64,000 nt of DNA from Lachnospiraceae bacterium MA2020 (GTDB lineage: Bacteria > Bacillota > Clostridia > Lachnospirales > Lachnospiraceae). A model generated the notes under the pieces. The model was not told the DNA's origin. It saw only the letters and a program-made list of their open reading frames with translations, and did no database searches. The stretch lies in the NCBI GenBank assembly GCA_000746015.1, contig JQKK01000012.1, positions 89,384 to 153,383 of the forward strand, written 5' to 3'. Below are positions 1-9,100 of the stretch, in pieces. How positions within the stretch are numbered: the first letter of the stretch is position 1; each line of letters begins with the position of its first letter. The translations under genes were made by a program, and so were the position numbers.

Positions 1-72
1 AGATTATTGAAAAATAGCGGGTTTTGTGCTATATTACGTTAATTAGGGAAAGTAATTTTGGAGGGAAAAAGT

Positions 73-783
73 GTGGCTGATGAGAAAAAGAGACCATTAA
101 AGTATACAATACTTGTGATTCCAAATAATGGAGGTAAGGTCAAGGAAATCAGATTATCATTCGATTTCATCATAATACTTACGGTTATGTGTATAGGTAT
201 GCTGCTTTGCGGCATAGGTTATCTGACAAGCCATGCGGCGGAGCTTGAGAGTGACAGACTTCAGGTATTTGCATGGAAGTCAAGATACGAAGTCACAGAG
301 AGCGCAAACGCTATACTGCTTGCGGAAAATGAGAGTCTTCAAAGCGAGATAGATAAGCTTAAAAGCCAGATGGATATGAAAGATTATCTTGAGCAGCAGA
401 CTACATCTGCAGAAGCTACCAAGTATATGCCTTCGGGACTTCCTGTTGGAGGACAGGTTTCTGTTCCGTCTGCTTATTCAAGCGACATAGAGGGCATTAC
501 TTTTACGGTCGGATATGGCGCTAAGATTGTTGCGACAGGTAATGGCAAGGTCATATCAGTCAAGACAGACAGTAAGTATGGATATATCGTCACCATAGAC
601 CATGGTAATGATTATGTATCATATTACTGCTATAAGGCACAGCCTTTTGTAAGTGAAGGTGATGAGGTCACACGAGGACAGTCGATATATCTCGTAGGCG
701 AGGATGAGCCACAGCTGACCTATAAGATCACATATCAGGGCAACCCGGTAGACCCTAATGCTGTAATGGATGCAGCAGGATGA
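73..783 (+). CDS. Membrane-anchored LytM/M23-fold protein, catalytic residues apparently lost
   Basis: A GTG start at 73 is chosen because GGAGGG at 60-65 lies about 7 bases upstream; a TTG at 58 in the same frame has a poorer site. After a basic N-terminus comes one membrane segment (about residues 33-55), a short coiled coil (about 65-110), then a LytM/peptidase M23-like beta domain with the usual VxxGDxVxxGQ and final NPVDP features. The zinc-binding positions of M23 enzymes are not seen: the first H-x3-D region reads ITFTVGYGAKIV, and the HxH near the end is replaced by QLTYKI. The family normally cleaves peptidoglycan cross-bridges; degenerate members such as EnvC activate other hydrolases. 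A non-catalytic, cell-surface role is inferred. The next gene begins 70 bases downstream. Confidence 0.75.
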   Translation: MADEKKRPLKYTILVIPNNGGKVKEIRLSFDFIIILTVMCIGMLLCGIGYLTSHAAELESDRLQVFAWKSRYEVTESANAILLAENESLQSEIDKLKSQMDMKDYLEQQTTSAEATKYMPSGLPVGGQVSVPSAYSSDIEGITFTVGYGAKIVATGNGKVISVKTDSKYGYIVTIDHGNDYVSYYCYKAQPFVSEGDEVTRGQSIYLVGEDEPQLTYKITYQGNPVDPNAVMDAAG

Positions 784-853
784 TCAGATAGAGTAAATGT
801 CAGATTAATATGCCGTTTACTGTATCATAAATAAGTGAAAGGAATAAAAAACG

Positions 854-2230
854 ATGGAGTTAAAGAATTCATGGCTGTCATATACTGCAGCTCAGAAGAA
901 AGAACTTGAGAAAGTCTGCTCAGGTTACAGAAATTTCCTTGATGAAGGAAAGACTGAGAGAGAGTGCGTTGATTTTGCAGTTGCTGCAGCTGAGAAGGCA
1001 GGATATAAGAATCTTGCCGATATAATCAAGAAGGGCACAAAGCTTAAGAGCGGAGATAAGGTTTACAGCAGCTACATGGGCAAGACTATCGCTCTTTTCA
1101 ATATCGGAAGTGAGCCTATAGAGTCTGGCTTAAATATCCTTGGAGCACATATTGACTCCCCAAGAATGGATGTTAAGCAGAATCCACTCTATGAGGATAA
1201 TGAGCTCGTATATCTTGATACACACTACTATGGTGGTATCAAGAAGTATCAGTGGGTTACAGTTCCGCTCGCTATCCACGGTGTTGTTGTAAAGACAGAT
1301 GGTACTACGATCGACGTAAATATTGGTGAAGAAGAGGATGATCCGGTATTTTGCGTGACAGATCTTCTCATCCACCTTGCTGCAGATCAGATGGAGAAGA
1401 AGGGTGCAAAGGTCGTTGAGGGTGAAAACCTCGATGTTCTCTTTGGAAGCATGCCTATAAAGACAAAAGAAAAAGAGGCTGTAAAGGCTGGCATCCTTGA
1501 GCTTCTCAAAGAAAAGTATGACATGGAAGAAAGAGATTTTGAGTCTGCGGAGCTCGAAGTCGTACCGGCAGGCAAGTCAAGAGAAGCAGGACTTGATCGC
1601 TCTATGATAATCGGCTACGGTCAGGATGACAGAGTATGCGCTTATACTTCACTTCTTGCTTTCCTTGATGTCAAGAAGGTAAAGAGGACAGGTGTATGCC
1701 TTCTAGTTGATAAGGAGGAGATCGGAAGCGTTGGCGCAACAGGTATGCAGTCACATGTTTTCGAAAATGCTCTTGCAGAAGTTATGAATGCTATGGGCGC
1801 ATATAATGAGCTTTCACTTAGAAGGACTCTGGCTAATTCCAAGATGCTTTCAAGTGACGTAAGTGCTGCTTATGATCCACTTTATGCATCACAGTTTGAC
1901 AAGAAAAATGCTGCTTTCTTTGGTAAGGGAATCGTATTTAATAAATACACAGGTGCAAGAGGAAAGTCTGGCTCAAATGATGCAAATGCAGAGTATTTTG
2001 CACTTGTTCGTTCTATCATGGAGTCAAATAATGTTGCATACCAGACTGCAGAGCTTGGAAAGGTAGATGCCGGCGGCGGCGGAACAATTGCATATATTAT
2101 GTCGTTATATGGCATGGATGTTATTGACAGTGGTATGGCAGTGCTCTCGATGCATGCTCCATGGGAAGTAACAAGTAAATCTGATATCTATGAAGGTTAC
2201 AAGGCATATAAGGCGTTTATCGAGAATTGA
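854..2230 (+). CDS. M18 family zinc aminopeptidase
   Basis: This 458-residue protein has the length and motifs of M18 (aspartyl aminopeptidase type) metallopeptidases, which remove N-terminal, often acidic, residues from peptides in the cytoplasm. Visible motifs are GAHIDSPRMD near residue 100, which carries a metal-ligand histidine, LLVDKEEIGSVGATG near 285 with the catalytic/ligand glutamates, and SMHAPWEVTSKSD near the C-terminus with the last ligand histidine. No signal peptide is present. The ATG at 854 follows a GTGAAAGGA ribosome site. The gene is followed by a hairpin terminator and looks monocistronic or coupled to the LytM gene. Confidence 0.88.
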   Translation: MELKNSWLSYTAAQKKELEKVCSGYRNFLDEGKTERECVDFAVAAAEKAGYKNLADIIKKGTKLKSGDKVYSSYMGKTIALFNIGSEPIESGLNILGAHIDSPRMDVKQNPLYEDNELVYLDTHYYGGIKKYQWVTVPLAIHGVVVKTDGTTIDVNIGEEEDDPVFCVTDLLIHLAADQMEKKGAKVVEGENLDVLFGSMPIKTKEKEAVKAGILELLKEKYDMEERDFESAELEVVPAGKSREAGLDRSMIIGYGQDDRVCAYTSLLAFLDVKKVKRTGVCLLVDKEEIGSVGATGMQSHVFENALAEVMNAMGAYNELSLRRTLANSKMLSSDVSAAYDPLYASQFDKKNAAFFGKGIVFNKYTGARGKSGSNDANAEYFALVRSIMESNNVAYQTAELGKVDAGGGGTIAYIMSLYGMDVIDSGMAVLSMHAPWEVTSKSDIYEGYKAYKAFIEN

Positions 2231-2272
2231 TGCTTGTACGTCTTTACTTTAAAACTTCACTGTGATAAACTA

Positions 2273-2310
2273 ATGCTGTGCAAACGTTTTATTTTTGCAC
2301 GGCATTTTTG
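2273..2310 (+). terminator. Rho-independent terminator after the aminopeptidase gene
   Basis: TGCTGTGCAAA (2274-2284) pairs with TTTTGCACGGCA (ending 2304) with one G-T pair. The loop is about 8 bases and a TTTTT run follows. Confidence 0.7.
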
Positions 2311-2356
2311 CGTGTTTTTTGATTATATTTTTTATGATATTTAGGAGGTTTTTGAA

Positions 2357-2644
2357 TTGAATAAAAAATTACATACTGAAGCTGTAGATACATTATTTGA
2401 CGCTGTTTTAAGCCTTAAATCAAGAGAAGAATGCTATACATTTTTTGAGGATCTTGCAACTGTAAATGAGATTCTTTCTCTTTCACAGAGATTTGAAGTT
2501 GCAGGAATGCTTAGAGAGCACAAGACATATCTGGAAATTGCGCAGAAGACAGGAGCGTCTACTGCAACAATCAGCCGCGTAAATCGTTCGCTTAATTACG
2601 GAAACGACGGCTATGAAATGGTATTTGACAGAATAGGTAAATAA
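2357..2644 (+). CDS. YerC/YecD family TrpR-related DNA-binding protein
   Basis: A 95-residue protein matching the TrpR-like YerC/YecD family of Firmicutes. The family has a helical N-terminus and a helix-turn-helix near residues 55-80 (LEIAQKTGASTATISRVNRS). The members are predicted repressors; the ligand and targets are not evident here. It starts at TTG 2357, eight bases after a strong AGGAGG (2343-2348); there is no better ATG. It ends one base before the stop of the convergent DUF1836 gene, with no obvious terminator between them. Confidence 0.8.
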   Translation: MNKKLHTEAVDTLFDAVLSLKSREECYTFFEDLATVNEILSLSQRFEVAGMLREHKTYLEIAQKTGASTATISRVNRSLNYGNDGYEMVFDRIGK

Positions 2645-3259
2645 TCATTTCTTTTTCCGTTTTAGGCTGTCATCTTCAGGCATGAGATCGATAAGCTTTT
2701 CAATCATAAGCTTTTTTACATAAGCATCGAAACTGAGGCTGCAGATAAAAGCAAAGAGGTATAAAAAATCTCTGTCCTTTTCATCTGCACCTTTGCAGGT
2801 TTCGAGAGCCTCGTCCGCTTTTTCTTCTATAAATTTCTTTAAGTCTTTTACCTGTTTCAGTGACTGTTCAAACATCTCATCATATATATCAGAGAGTCTG
2901 AGACCATCATGTTTGTTGAAGTATTTATCTGTGATAGGTCCTAGTAATTTTTTGATGTCTGAAATAGAGAGAAAGTTTTTAAAATAGTAAATGAATATGA
3001 GCATTAAGATATGGTCTTTGCCGTATTTTTTACGCACCGGAGGTGGTAAAAGATCATTTTTAGCATAATTATTGACCATGGTCTTTGTCATGATCTTGTC
3101 ATCACTGTAGCGACGGGTATTATCGAGATTGCGTTCCATGAAAGTTGTCAGCTGATCCATATATAGGTCTATATTTGGGATATCATCAGACTTGATGTAA
3201 TCCATGCGGTCGATGCTCGCAAGTATACTGTCTATAAGATTGTCTCTGTCAAATGTCAT
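2645..3259 (-). CDS. DUF1836 family protein
   Basis: This is the only confident minus-strand gene in the first 56 kb. The 204-residue product carries the DUF1836 pattern common in Clostridia: an N-terminal segment with TMVNNYAKNDLLPPP (about residues 60-76), which resembles a MerR-like winged helix, then KKYGKDHILMLIFIYYFKNFLSI. A regulatory function is likely from the helix-turn-helix-like start, but no target is known to me. It is convergent with the TrpR-like gene and divergent from the EAL gene. Confidence 0.7.
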   Translation of the reverse strand: MTFDRDNLIDSILASIDRMDYIKSDDIPNIDLYMDQLTTFMERNLDNTRRYSDDKIMTKTMVNNYAKNDLLPPPVRKKYGKDHILMLIFIYYFKNFLSISDIKKLLGPITDKYFNKHDGLRLSDIYDEMFEQSLKQVKDLKKFIEEKADEALETCKGADEKDRDFLYLFAFICSLSFDAYVKKLMIEKLIDLMPEDDSLKRKKK

Positions 3260-3308
3260 AAGATTACACTCACTTTCAACAACTAATTGATCTTCAAAGG
3301 TGTTTCAC

Positions 3309-3339
3309 TTGCTTATTCTATCATGTTTTATGATATAAT
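3309..3339 (+). promoter_or_regulatory. Putative sigma-A promoter for the EAL/HD-GYP operon
   Basis: TATAAT lies at 3334-3339 with a weak TTGCTT at 3309-3314 (19-base spacing). It sits 45 bases before the EAL gene in the divergent region next to the DUF1836 gene. Confidence 0.45.
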
Positions 3340-3383
3340 GTCACTATTACAGAGGGGAAGATTTTTAAGGGGTATGAAATGCG

Positions 3384-4763
3384 ATGAATTTATTAGGGAT
3401 TGTTAAAGAATATAGCAGTCTGATCCTTGCTATTGGCATAGTCGGTTATTTTATATACTCAAGACACAAAATGCAGGTCAGAGAAAAAGATATCCTGCGT
3501 ACCCGTGAGCTTCAGACGGGACTCTTAAACGAAAGAGCGTTTATCGATGCTCTTAATTCACTTACACAAAAACAACAGTTAAAAAAATATGCGCTTGTTT
3601 ATTTTGATATAGTCAGATTTGGGCTTATCAATGAACGATATGGCATGGATATAGGCAATATCATCCTAAAGGAATATGCAAGATGGCTTGAAAAAATAGC
3701 AGATAAGGATGAGATACTGTCAAGGCAGACAGGAGACAGATTTATTGCAGCTGTAAAAAAAGAACATCTTGGCGGGTTTCTTCAGGAAATAAAATCACAC
3801 GAATTTGATATAGAGTATGAAAAAAGAAATTATCGTATAAATGTGAGTACCAGATCGGGCGTATATAGTGTAGATAAAGATATCCCCGGAGAGGAGATCA
3901 TATCAATAGCCCATGCCGCTCTGCATTATGGCAAAACAGTTAAAAAGAAAGACGTTACCTTTATGACAGAAACACTGTCAATGGAGATAAAGGAACAAAA
4001 AAGACTTGAAAATGACATCCCTCTTGCAATGGCTAATGAAGAGTTTAAGGTTTATTATCAGCCCAAGGTAGATATTACAAACATGAGGCTTTGTGGAGCA
4101 GAAGCTCTTGTTAGATGGCATAAGGGAGATCAGGTCATAAGCCCAGGAAAGTTTATACCGCTGCTTGAGCAAAATGACCTTATGTGCGATATGGATTTTT
4201 ATATGCTGCGGCATTTATGTGCAGATCTTTCAAAATGGATAGTAAAGGGAATTGTTCCTCCGACAGTATCTATCAACTTTTCCCGCAGGAATTTTTCTAA
4301 TGAAAATGCTGCCGATGCTATTGATGAGATAGTAAGGGAATATCATGTACCAAAGAAAATGATCGAAATAGAGATCACTGAGACGATAGATGAATTTCCT
4401 ATAAGTGTTTTGAAGGCGTTTGTAGACAGGCTTCATAGGCTTGGATACAAGGTTGCGGTAGATGATTTTGGTTCCGGAAGTTCATCGCTCAGTTTACTCC
4501 GGGAAGTGACATTTGACACTCTTAAGATAGACAAAGGATTTGTAGACAGGGCATATGCTAAGGATCTTACTATATTAAGCTATATTATTAAGATGGCGAA
4601 GGCTCTGAATGTAGATGTATTAGCAGAAGGTGTAGAGAGAAAAGAACAGCTTGATACACTTAAAAGTCTTGGTTGTGAAGTGATACAGGGATATTATTTT
4701 GACAAGCCTCTGACAAAATTGGAATTTGAGGAGAGGATAATCATAGGGGGATACAAAAAATGA
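3384..4763 (+). CDS. GGDEF(degenerate)-EAL cyclic-di-GMP phosphodiesterase
   Basis: One N-terminal membrane segment (about residues 8-24) precedes a GGDEF-like domain (about 40-195) whose signature reads RQTGDRF instead of GGDEF, so it should not make c-di-GMP. The EAL domain (about 200-455) keeps the catalytic set: EALVRWH, SINFSRRNF, IEITET, VAVDDFGSGSSS, LKIDK, AEGVE and QGYYFDKP. It is therefore predicted to hydrolyse c-di-GMP to pGpG at the membrane, with the GGDEF part perhaps sensing GTP as in other such pairs. Its stop overlaps the start of the HD-GYP gene (ATGA), so the two are translationally coupled. Confidence 0.88.
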   Translation: MNLLGIVKEYSSLILAIGIVGYFIYSRHKMQVREKDILRTRELQTGLLNERAFIDALNSLTQKQQLKKYALVYFDIVRFGLINERYGMDIGNIILKEYARWLEKIADKDEILSRQTGDRFIAAVKKEHLGGFLQEIKSHEFDIEYEKRNYRINVSTRSGVYSVDKDIPGEEIISIAHAALHYGKTVKKKDVTFMTETLSMEIKEQKRLENDIPLAMANEEFKVYYQPKVDITNMRLCGAEALVRWHKGDQVISPGKFIPLLEQNDLMCDMDFYMLRHLCADLSKWIVKGIVPPTVSINFSRRNFSNENAADAIDEIVREYHVPKKMIEIEITETIDEFPISVLKAFVDRLHRLGYKVAVDDFGSGSSSLSLLREVTFDTLKIDKGFVDRAYAKDLTILSYIIKMAKALNVDVLAEGVERKEQLDTLKSLGCEVIQGYYFDKPLTKLEFEERIIIGGYKK

Positions 4764-6103
4764 ACAAGCTGAAGGCTGTAAAGGGTGTTATAAAGAAGCT
4801 GTTAGTGATACTGTTTATCATTCTTGGAGTATTGCTGATCAGCTTCGTTATCCATATCCATGAGATAAATCTTGAAAATTCCATGCTTAGGGAGATCGAC
4901 CAGGAGTCTACGGCAACGGATGTCATGATCGATATACATCCAAGAGGACAGGTTACTGATAAGTGGGAAAAGGATAATGCGTTCCCTAATAAGATAATCT
5001 ATGCAAGGATATACGAAGCAACGGTCAATAACAACTCTGATGGTCTTATGCTGGACTGGAGCATAAGGCTCAATATAACGGAAGACTGTTTTTTGAATAA
5101 TGCCTGGTGCGGTACAGTGGAAGTGCATCAGCTTATAAATGGTACGGAAAATGTCCAGACTATAGATCTTAGAAACTATGATGAAAAAGATATAGAGCTT
5201 GTGCATTATGTGGCAGGTCAGGATCTTTTGATACCTCTGTCAAGTGGAGACTATATAGTATATCATTCGGATGGCACAGGTGTTTCGGGAGAATCACCTC
5301 TTGGAAACAGCAAAAACAGCTCCGGACAGGCAAATGTCGGACTTATAATGTACTCTGAAAGCGGGGATGTGGATTTCTCAGATTTTAAGCTTGATTATTA
5401 TATCAAAAAATCTTATCTTTCCGGCGATGATGGATTTGCTTTTACCGTATTATTTGCTGCATGGCTGTTATTGTTTATGTTTTCACTTGTAGTATCTGCA
5501 TTGGTACTGCATTTCGAGGGAAGACTTTACAGCAGGAATCGTCTTGTAGAAGAATCATTCAGGTTGTGTGCGGCTATCGCAGATATGAAGGATCCATATA
5601 TTAAAAACCATTCGCACAGGACTGCGAAGTATGCAAAAATGATAGCGGAGCAGATGGGCATGGCAAAGGATGATTGTGAAAATGTATATTATGTAGCAAT
5701 GCTTCATGACATAGGCAATTATTTTGTAGCAGAGCAGATATTGAGAAAGAGCGGAAGTCTTTCAAGGGAAGAGTTTGAAGCAATAAAGAATCACACCAGA
5801 AAAGGAGCAGAGATGCTTGAGGATATGGAATCTTTGCCTCATGTGGTTGAGGGAGCCCTTTATCATCATGAGCGCTATGATGGAAACGGATATCCTACAG
5901 GAATAAAAGGTGATGAGATCCCACTTATAGCTAGGATAATATCTGTAGCAGATGCTTTTGATGCTATGAATTCAGACAGAGCTTATAGAAACCGCCTTCA
6001 GTCAGAAAGCATAAAAAGGGAGCTTAGAGATAATAGTGGCTCACAGTTTGATCCTGTGATCGTGGGAGTTTTTATGGAGATCATTGATAAGATTCAATTT
6101 TAA
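4760..6103 (+). CDS. Membrane HD-GYP phosphodiesterase
   Basis: The protein has an N-terminal membrane helix (about residues 12-32), an extracytoplasmic sensor region to about 225, a second membrane helix (about 228-250) and a cytoplasmic HD-GYP domain (about 265-445). Key motifs are present: HSHRTAKYA, the HD pair in AMLHDIGN, NHTRKGAEML, and HHERYDGNGYPTGIKG. HD-GYP proteins degrade c-di-GMP. The gene overlaps the preceding EAL gene by four bases, so the operon holds two different c-di-GMP phosphodiesterases. The ligand of the external domain is not recognisable. Confidence 0.87.
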   Translation: MNKLKAVKGVIKKLLVILFIILGVLLISFVIHIHEINLENSMLREIDQESTATDVMIDIHPRGQVTDKWEKDNAFPNKIIYARIYEATVNNNSDGLMLDWSIRLNITEDCFLNNAWCGTVEVHQLINGTENVQTIDLRNYDEKDIELVHYVAGQDLLIPLSSGDYIVYHSDGTGVSGESPLGNSKNSSGQANVGLIMYSESGDVDFSDFKLDYYIKKSYLSGDDGFAFTVLFAAWLLLFMFSLVVSALVLHFEGRLYSRNRLVEESFRLCAAIADMKDPYIKNHSHRTAKYAKMIAEQMGMAKDDCENVYYVAMLHDIGNYFVAEQILRKSGSLSREEFEAIKNHTRKGAEMLEDMESLPHVVEGALYHHERYDGNGYPTGIKGDEIPLIARIISVADAFDAMNSDRAYRNRLQSESIKRELRDNSGSQFDPVIVGVFMEIIDKIQF

Positions 6104-6129
6104 TTTAAGCAGGTATCAGATATATAATC

Positions 6130-9100
6130 ATGAAAACTTTGAGAAAAAATACAATTCTTTTTTTATTAGCAATATTTTTGAATATATTGGGGATATTTAT
6201 TACATGGAAAGTAAATGTTCCTGCCTTTTTTAATATCCTGGGTACTGTGATGGCCTCATATATTATCGGTCCGATATTAGGGAGTGTTGTTGCTGTATGC
6301 AGCAGTGGTATTTGCTACGCTTTTTTAAGAAATGGCCTGTTCTATATGATCTCTGATGTGGCAACGGCTGTATTTATCGGGGTAGCGGCACGAAGAACTA
6401 AATTTTTTGAAAACGTGAGCAGCTTTATAATCATAACGACATCAGCATCTTTTGTGCGAGGTGCATTTATGATGCTCGTTAATGGTATTTTTATGGACGG
6501 AATGACACCACTTGAGTTTCCAAATGCTGTCATAACAGAACTGAATGGTGTTTTAAGGACAGAAATGATAAGCGATTTTGTTGCAGCATTATTTATATCG
6601 TTTTTGGATCTTCTGATGGCAAATACCATAATGTACATCTATATCAATATAGCTAAGTTTATAAAGAAAAAGAAAAGGGCAAAGGAACTTAAAAAGGCTT
6701 TGGGAGGTAAGATCTCATTAGGCATTTTGGCAGTTGCATTTTTGATCCCACTCACCTATGTTCAAAAGGCTGAGGCTGCATCATCTATCAACTTTGTAGA
6801 AAGAGTGTATGGCGCTGATAATGGACTTACCGGTGGATGTGCAAATGATATCGATCAGACTGATGACGGCTCGATGTGGATCGCAACATATGGTGGATTA
6901 TATCGTTTTAACGGATCTAAATTTGAACTTGTTACTCACATAGATGCTGTCAGAAGCGTGCAGTCTCTTTTTAAGGATGACAGGGGACGCCTTTGGATAG
7001 GCACTAATGGAAATGGGCTTACTATCGCAAATGGTGCATTAGATCATTTGACAGTCAATGTAAAAACAGGCCTTCCATCAGATACTATAAACGATATTAT
7101 ACAGGATACAAATGGACTTTATTATATAGCTACAGACAATGGTCTGGTCACAGCTAACTATGATGGAAAAACATTTAAGATCGTAAATGTGCTCAAAACG
7201 GCCGGCAAAATATCAAAGCTTGTGGCCGATGATCATAATAAGGTAGTGGCAGTAAATTCTGAAGGTAAGATGTGGCTTCTTTCAGAAGGACTGGTAGTAA
7301 ATGATCTTACTCCAAAAGATCACGAGGTGAGGGTTGCAAGATTTTCACCCGGTGGAGTTCTGTTTTCCGGTACGAATAAGGGCAGGATAGATAAATACTC
7401 TATTGAAAACAACAAGTTTTCTTATATTGGATCTGTGAAGACGGAAGATTTTAAAAAGATAAACGACATTTATTTTGATACCTCAAATACTATATATATC
7501 GCTGCTGAGAATGGTATAGGGTACATTGCGGATGACTGGAGTGTTAATGTCATTGAGAGCGGAAGATTTAACAATTCAGTGGAAGCGATATTTAAGGACT
7601 ATCAGGGAAATATATGGTTTGCATCATCCAGATGCGGATTGCTGACACTGAGTAAGTCAGTATTTAAGGATCTTTTTAGACTATGTAATGAAAAACCCGA
7701 AGTAGTAAATGTAGTCAGAGAATGGAATGGCATGTATTATGCAGGCACAGACAGCGGTCTTGTGATACTTAACGTTACAAGCGGGCGCAGTGTAAACAGT
7801 GATATTACAAAGTTTTTTGATTCTGACAGAATAAGAACGATGGAAAAACTTAAATCGGGCAATCTTCTTATTGCAGGCTACAATAACGGACTTATTGAAT
7901 TGAAAAAAGATGGAAGCTTTTCAAGATATATGGCTAAGGAATCGCCTGAGTTTAATGAAAAATCGATAAGAGTCGTAAAACAATTATCGGATGGCTCGAT
8001 CGTTGTTTCATATAATGAAGGACTTGCCTTCTTAAAAGATCATAAGGTTGTTAAGAGCCTTTACCTCGGAAGGGAGCTTAAGCAGTCAAGGATCTTAAAT
8101 ATACTTGAAATGTCTGATGGTCTTTTACTTGCAGGAACGGATGGCGATGGTGTATTAAAGATACAAAATGGTGAAGTCAGAGGGTATATTTCAAAAGAAT
8201 ACGGACTTAGCAGCGGTGTTGTATTGCGTATCGTAAAGAATAAAAAAGGTACGGGGACATTTATACTCACAGGCAGCGGACTTTGTTTTTTGGATGAAAA
8301 TTTTAAGATAAGAGAATTAAAAGGTATTCCTTATTTTAACAATTATGATCTTTATATGGATGACAGTGATACTCTGTTTGTTTTAGGTGGAGCAGGTATC
8401 TATGTAGTTAATTATGAAGATTATATATCTTCAGACGGAGATCTTAAGTATAAACTGCTGGACGTAAAGGAAGGCCTGCCGGGAAGTCTTACAAGTAATT
8501 CGTGGAATTGCGAAGATGGTAAGGGTAATCTTTATCTTGCCGGTAATAATGGTGTCTATGTACTAAATATAAATAACTATCAGTCTGAGGTTAAGGATTA
8601 CCGTTCTGAGCTTTCAAGCATAAAGATAAATGATGAAGAGCGGGTTGTATTTACTGATGATACTATTGTTCTGCCAAAGGGAACCAATAGCCTTGAGTTA
8701 AATATATGTATCAATAACTTCACTATGACTGATCCGTATGTAAGATATTACATGTCAGAGGTTGATAACAACAAGACGACGATACACCAAAGTGAGCTCG
8801 AAGCGATAAATTACGGCTCAATCCCATACGGTTTACATGAGTTCCATATTGAACTGTTAAATGAATATGGAAGGACTGTTTCGGATAAGGTCTATCATTT
8901 TCAGAAAGAAATGGAAACGCATGAGACATTTAAGTTTAGAGTATACTTCTACTTTATGCTTGCGCTGGTCATGTCGTTTTCAATAGTTTCGATCGTACTT
9001 GTAAGTGTTGCTTCGATGACAAAGAGACAGAAAGGCGAGCATGACAAGGTTGTAGCAAGACTTGAAAGAGAAAAGGCTCAGGCATTTGAAAGAGCACTGC

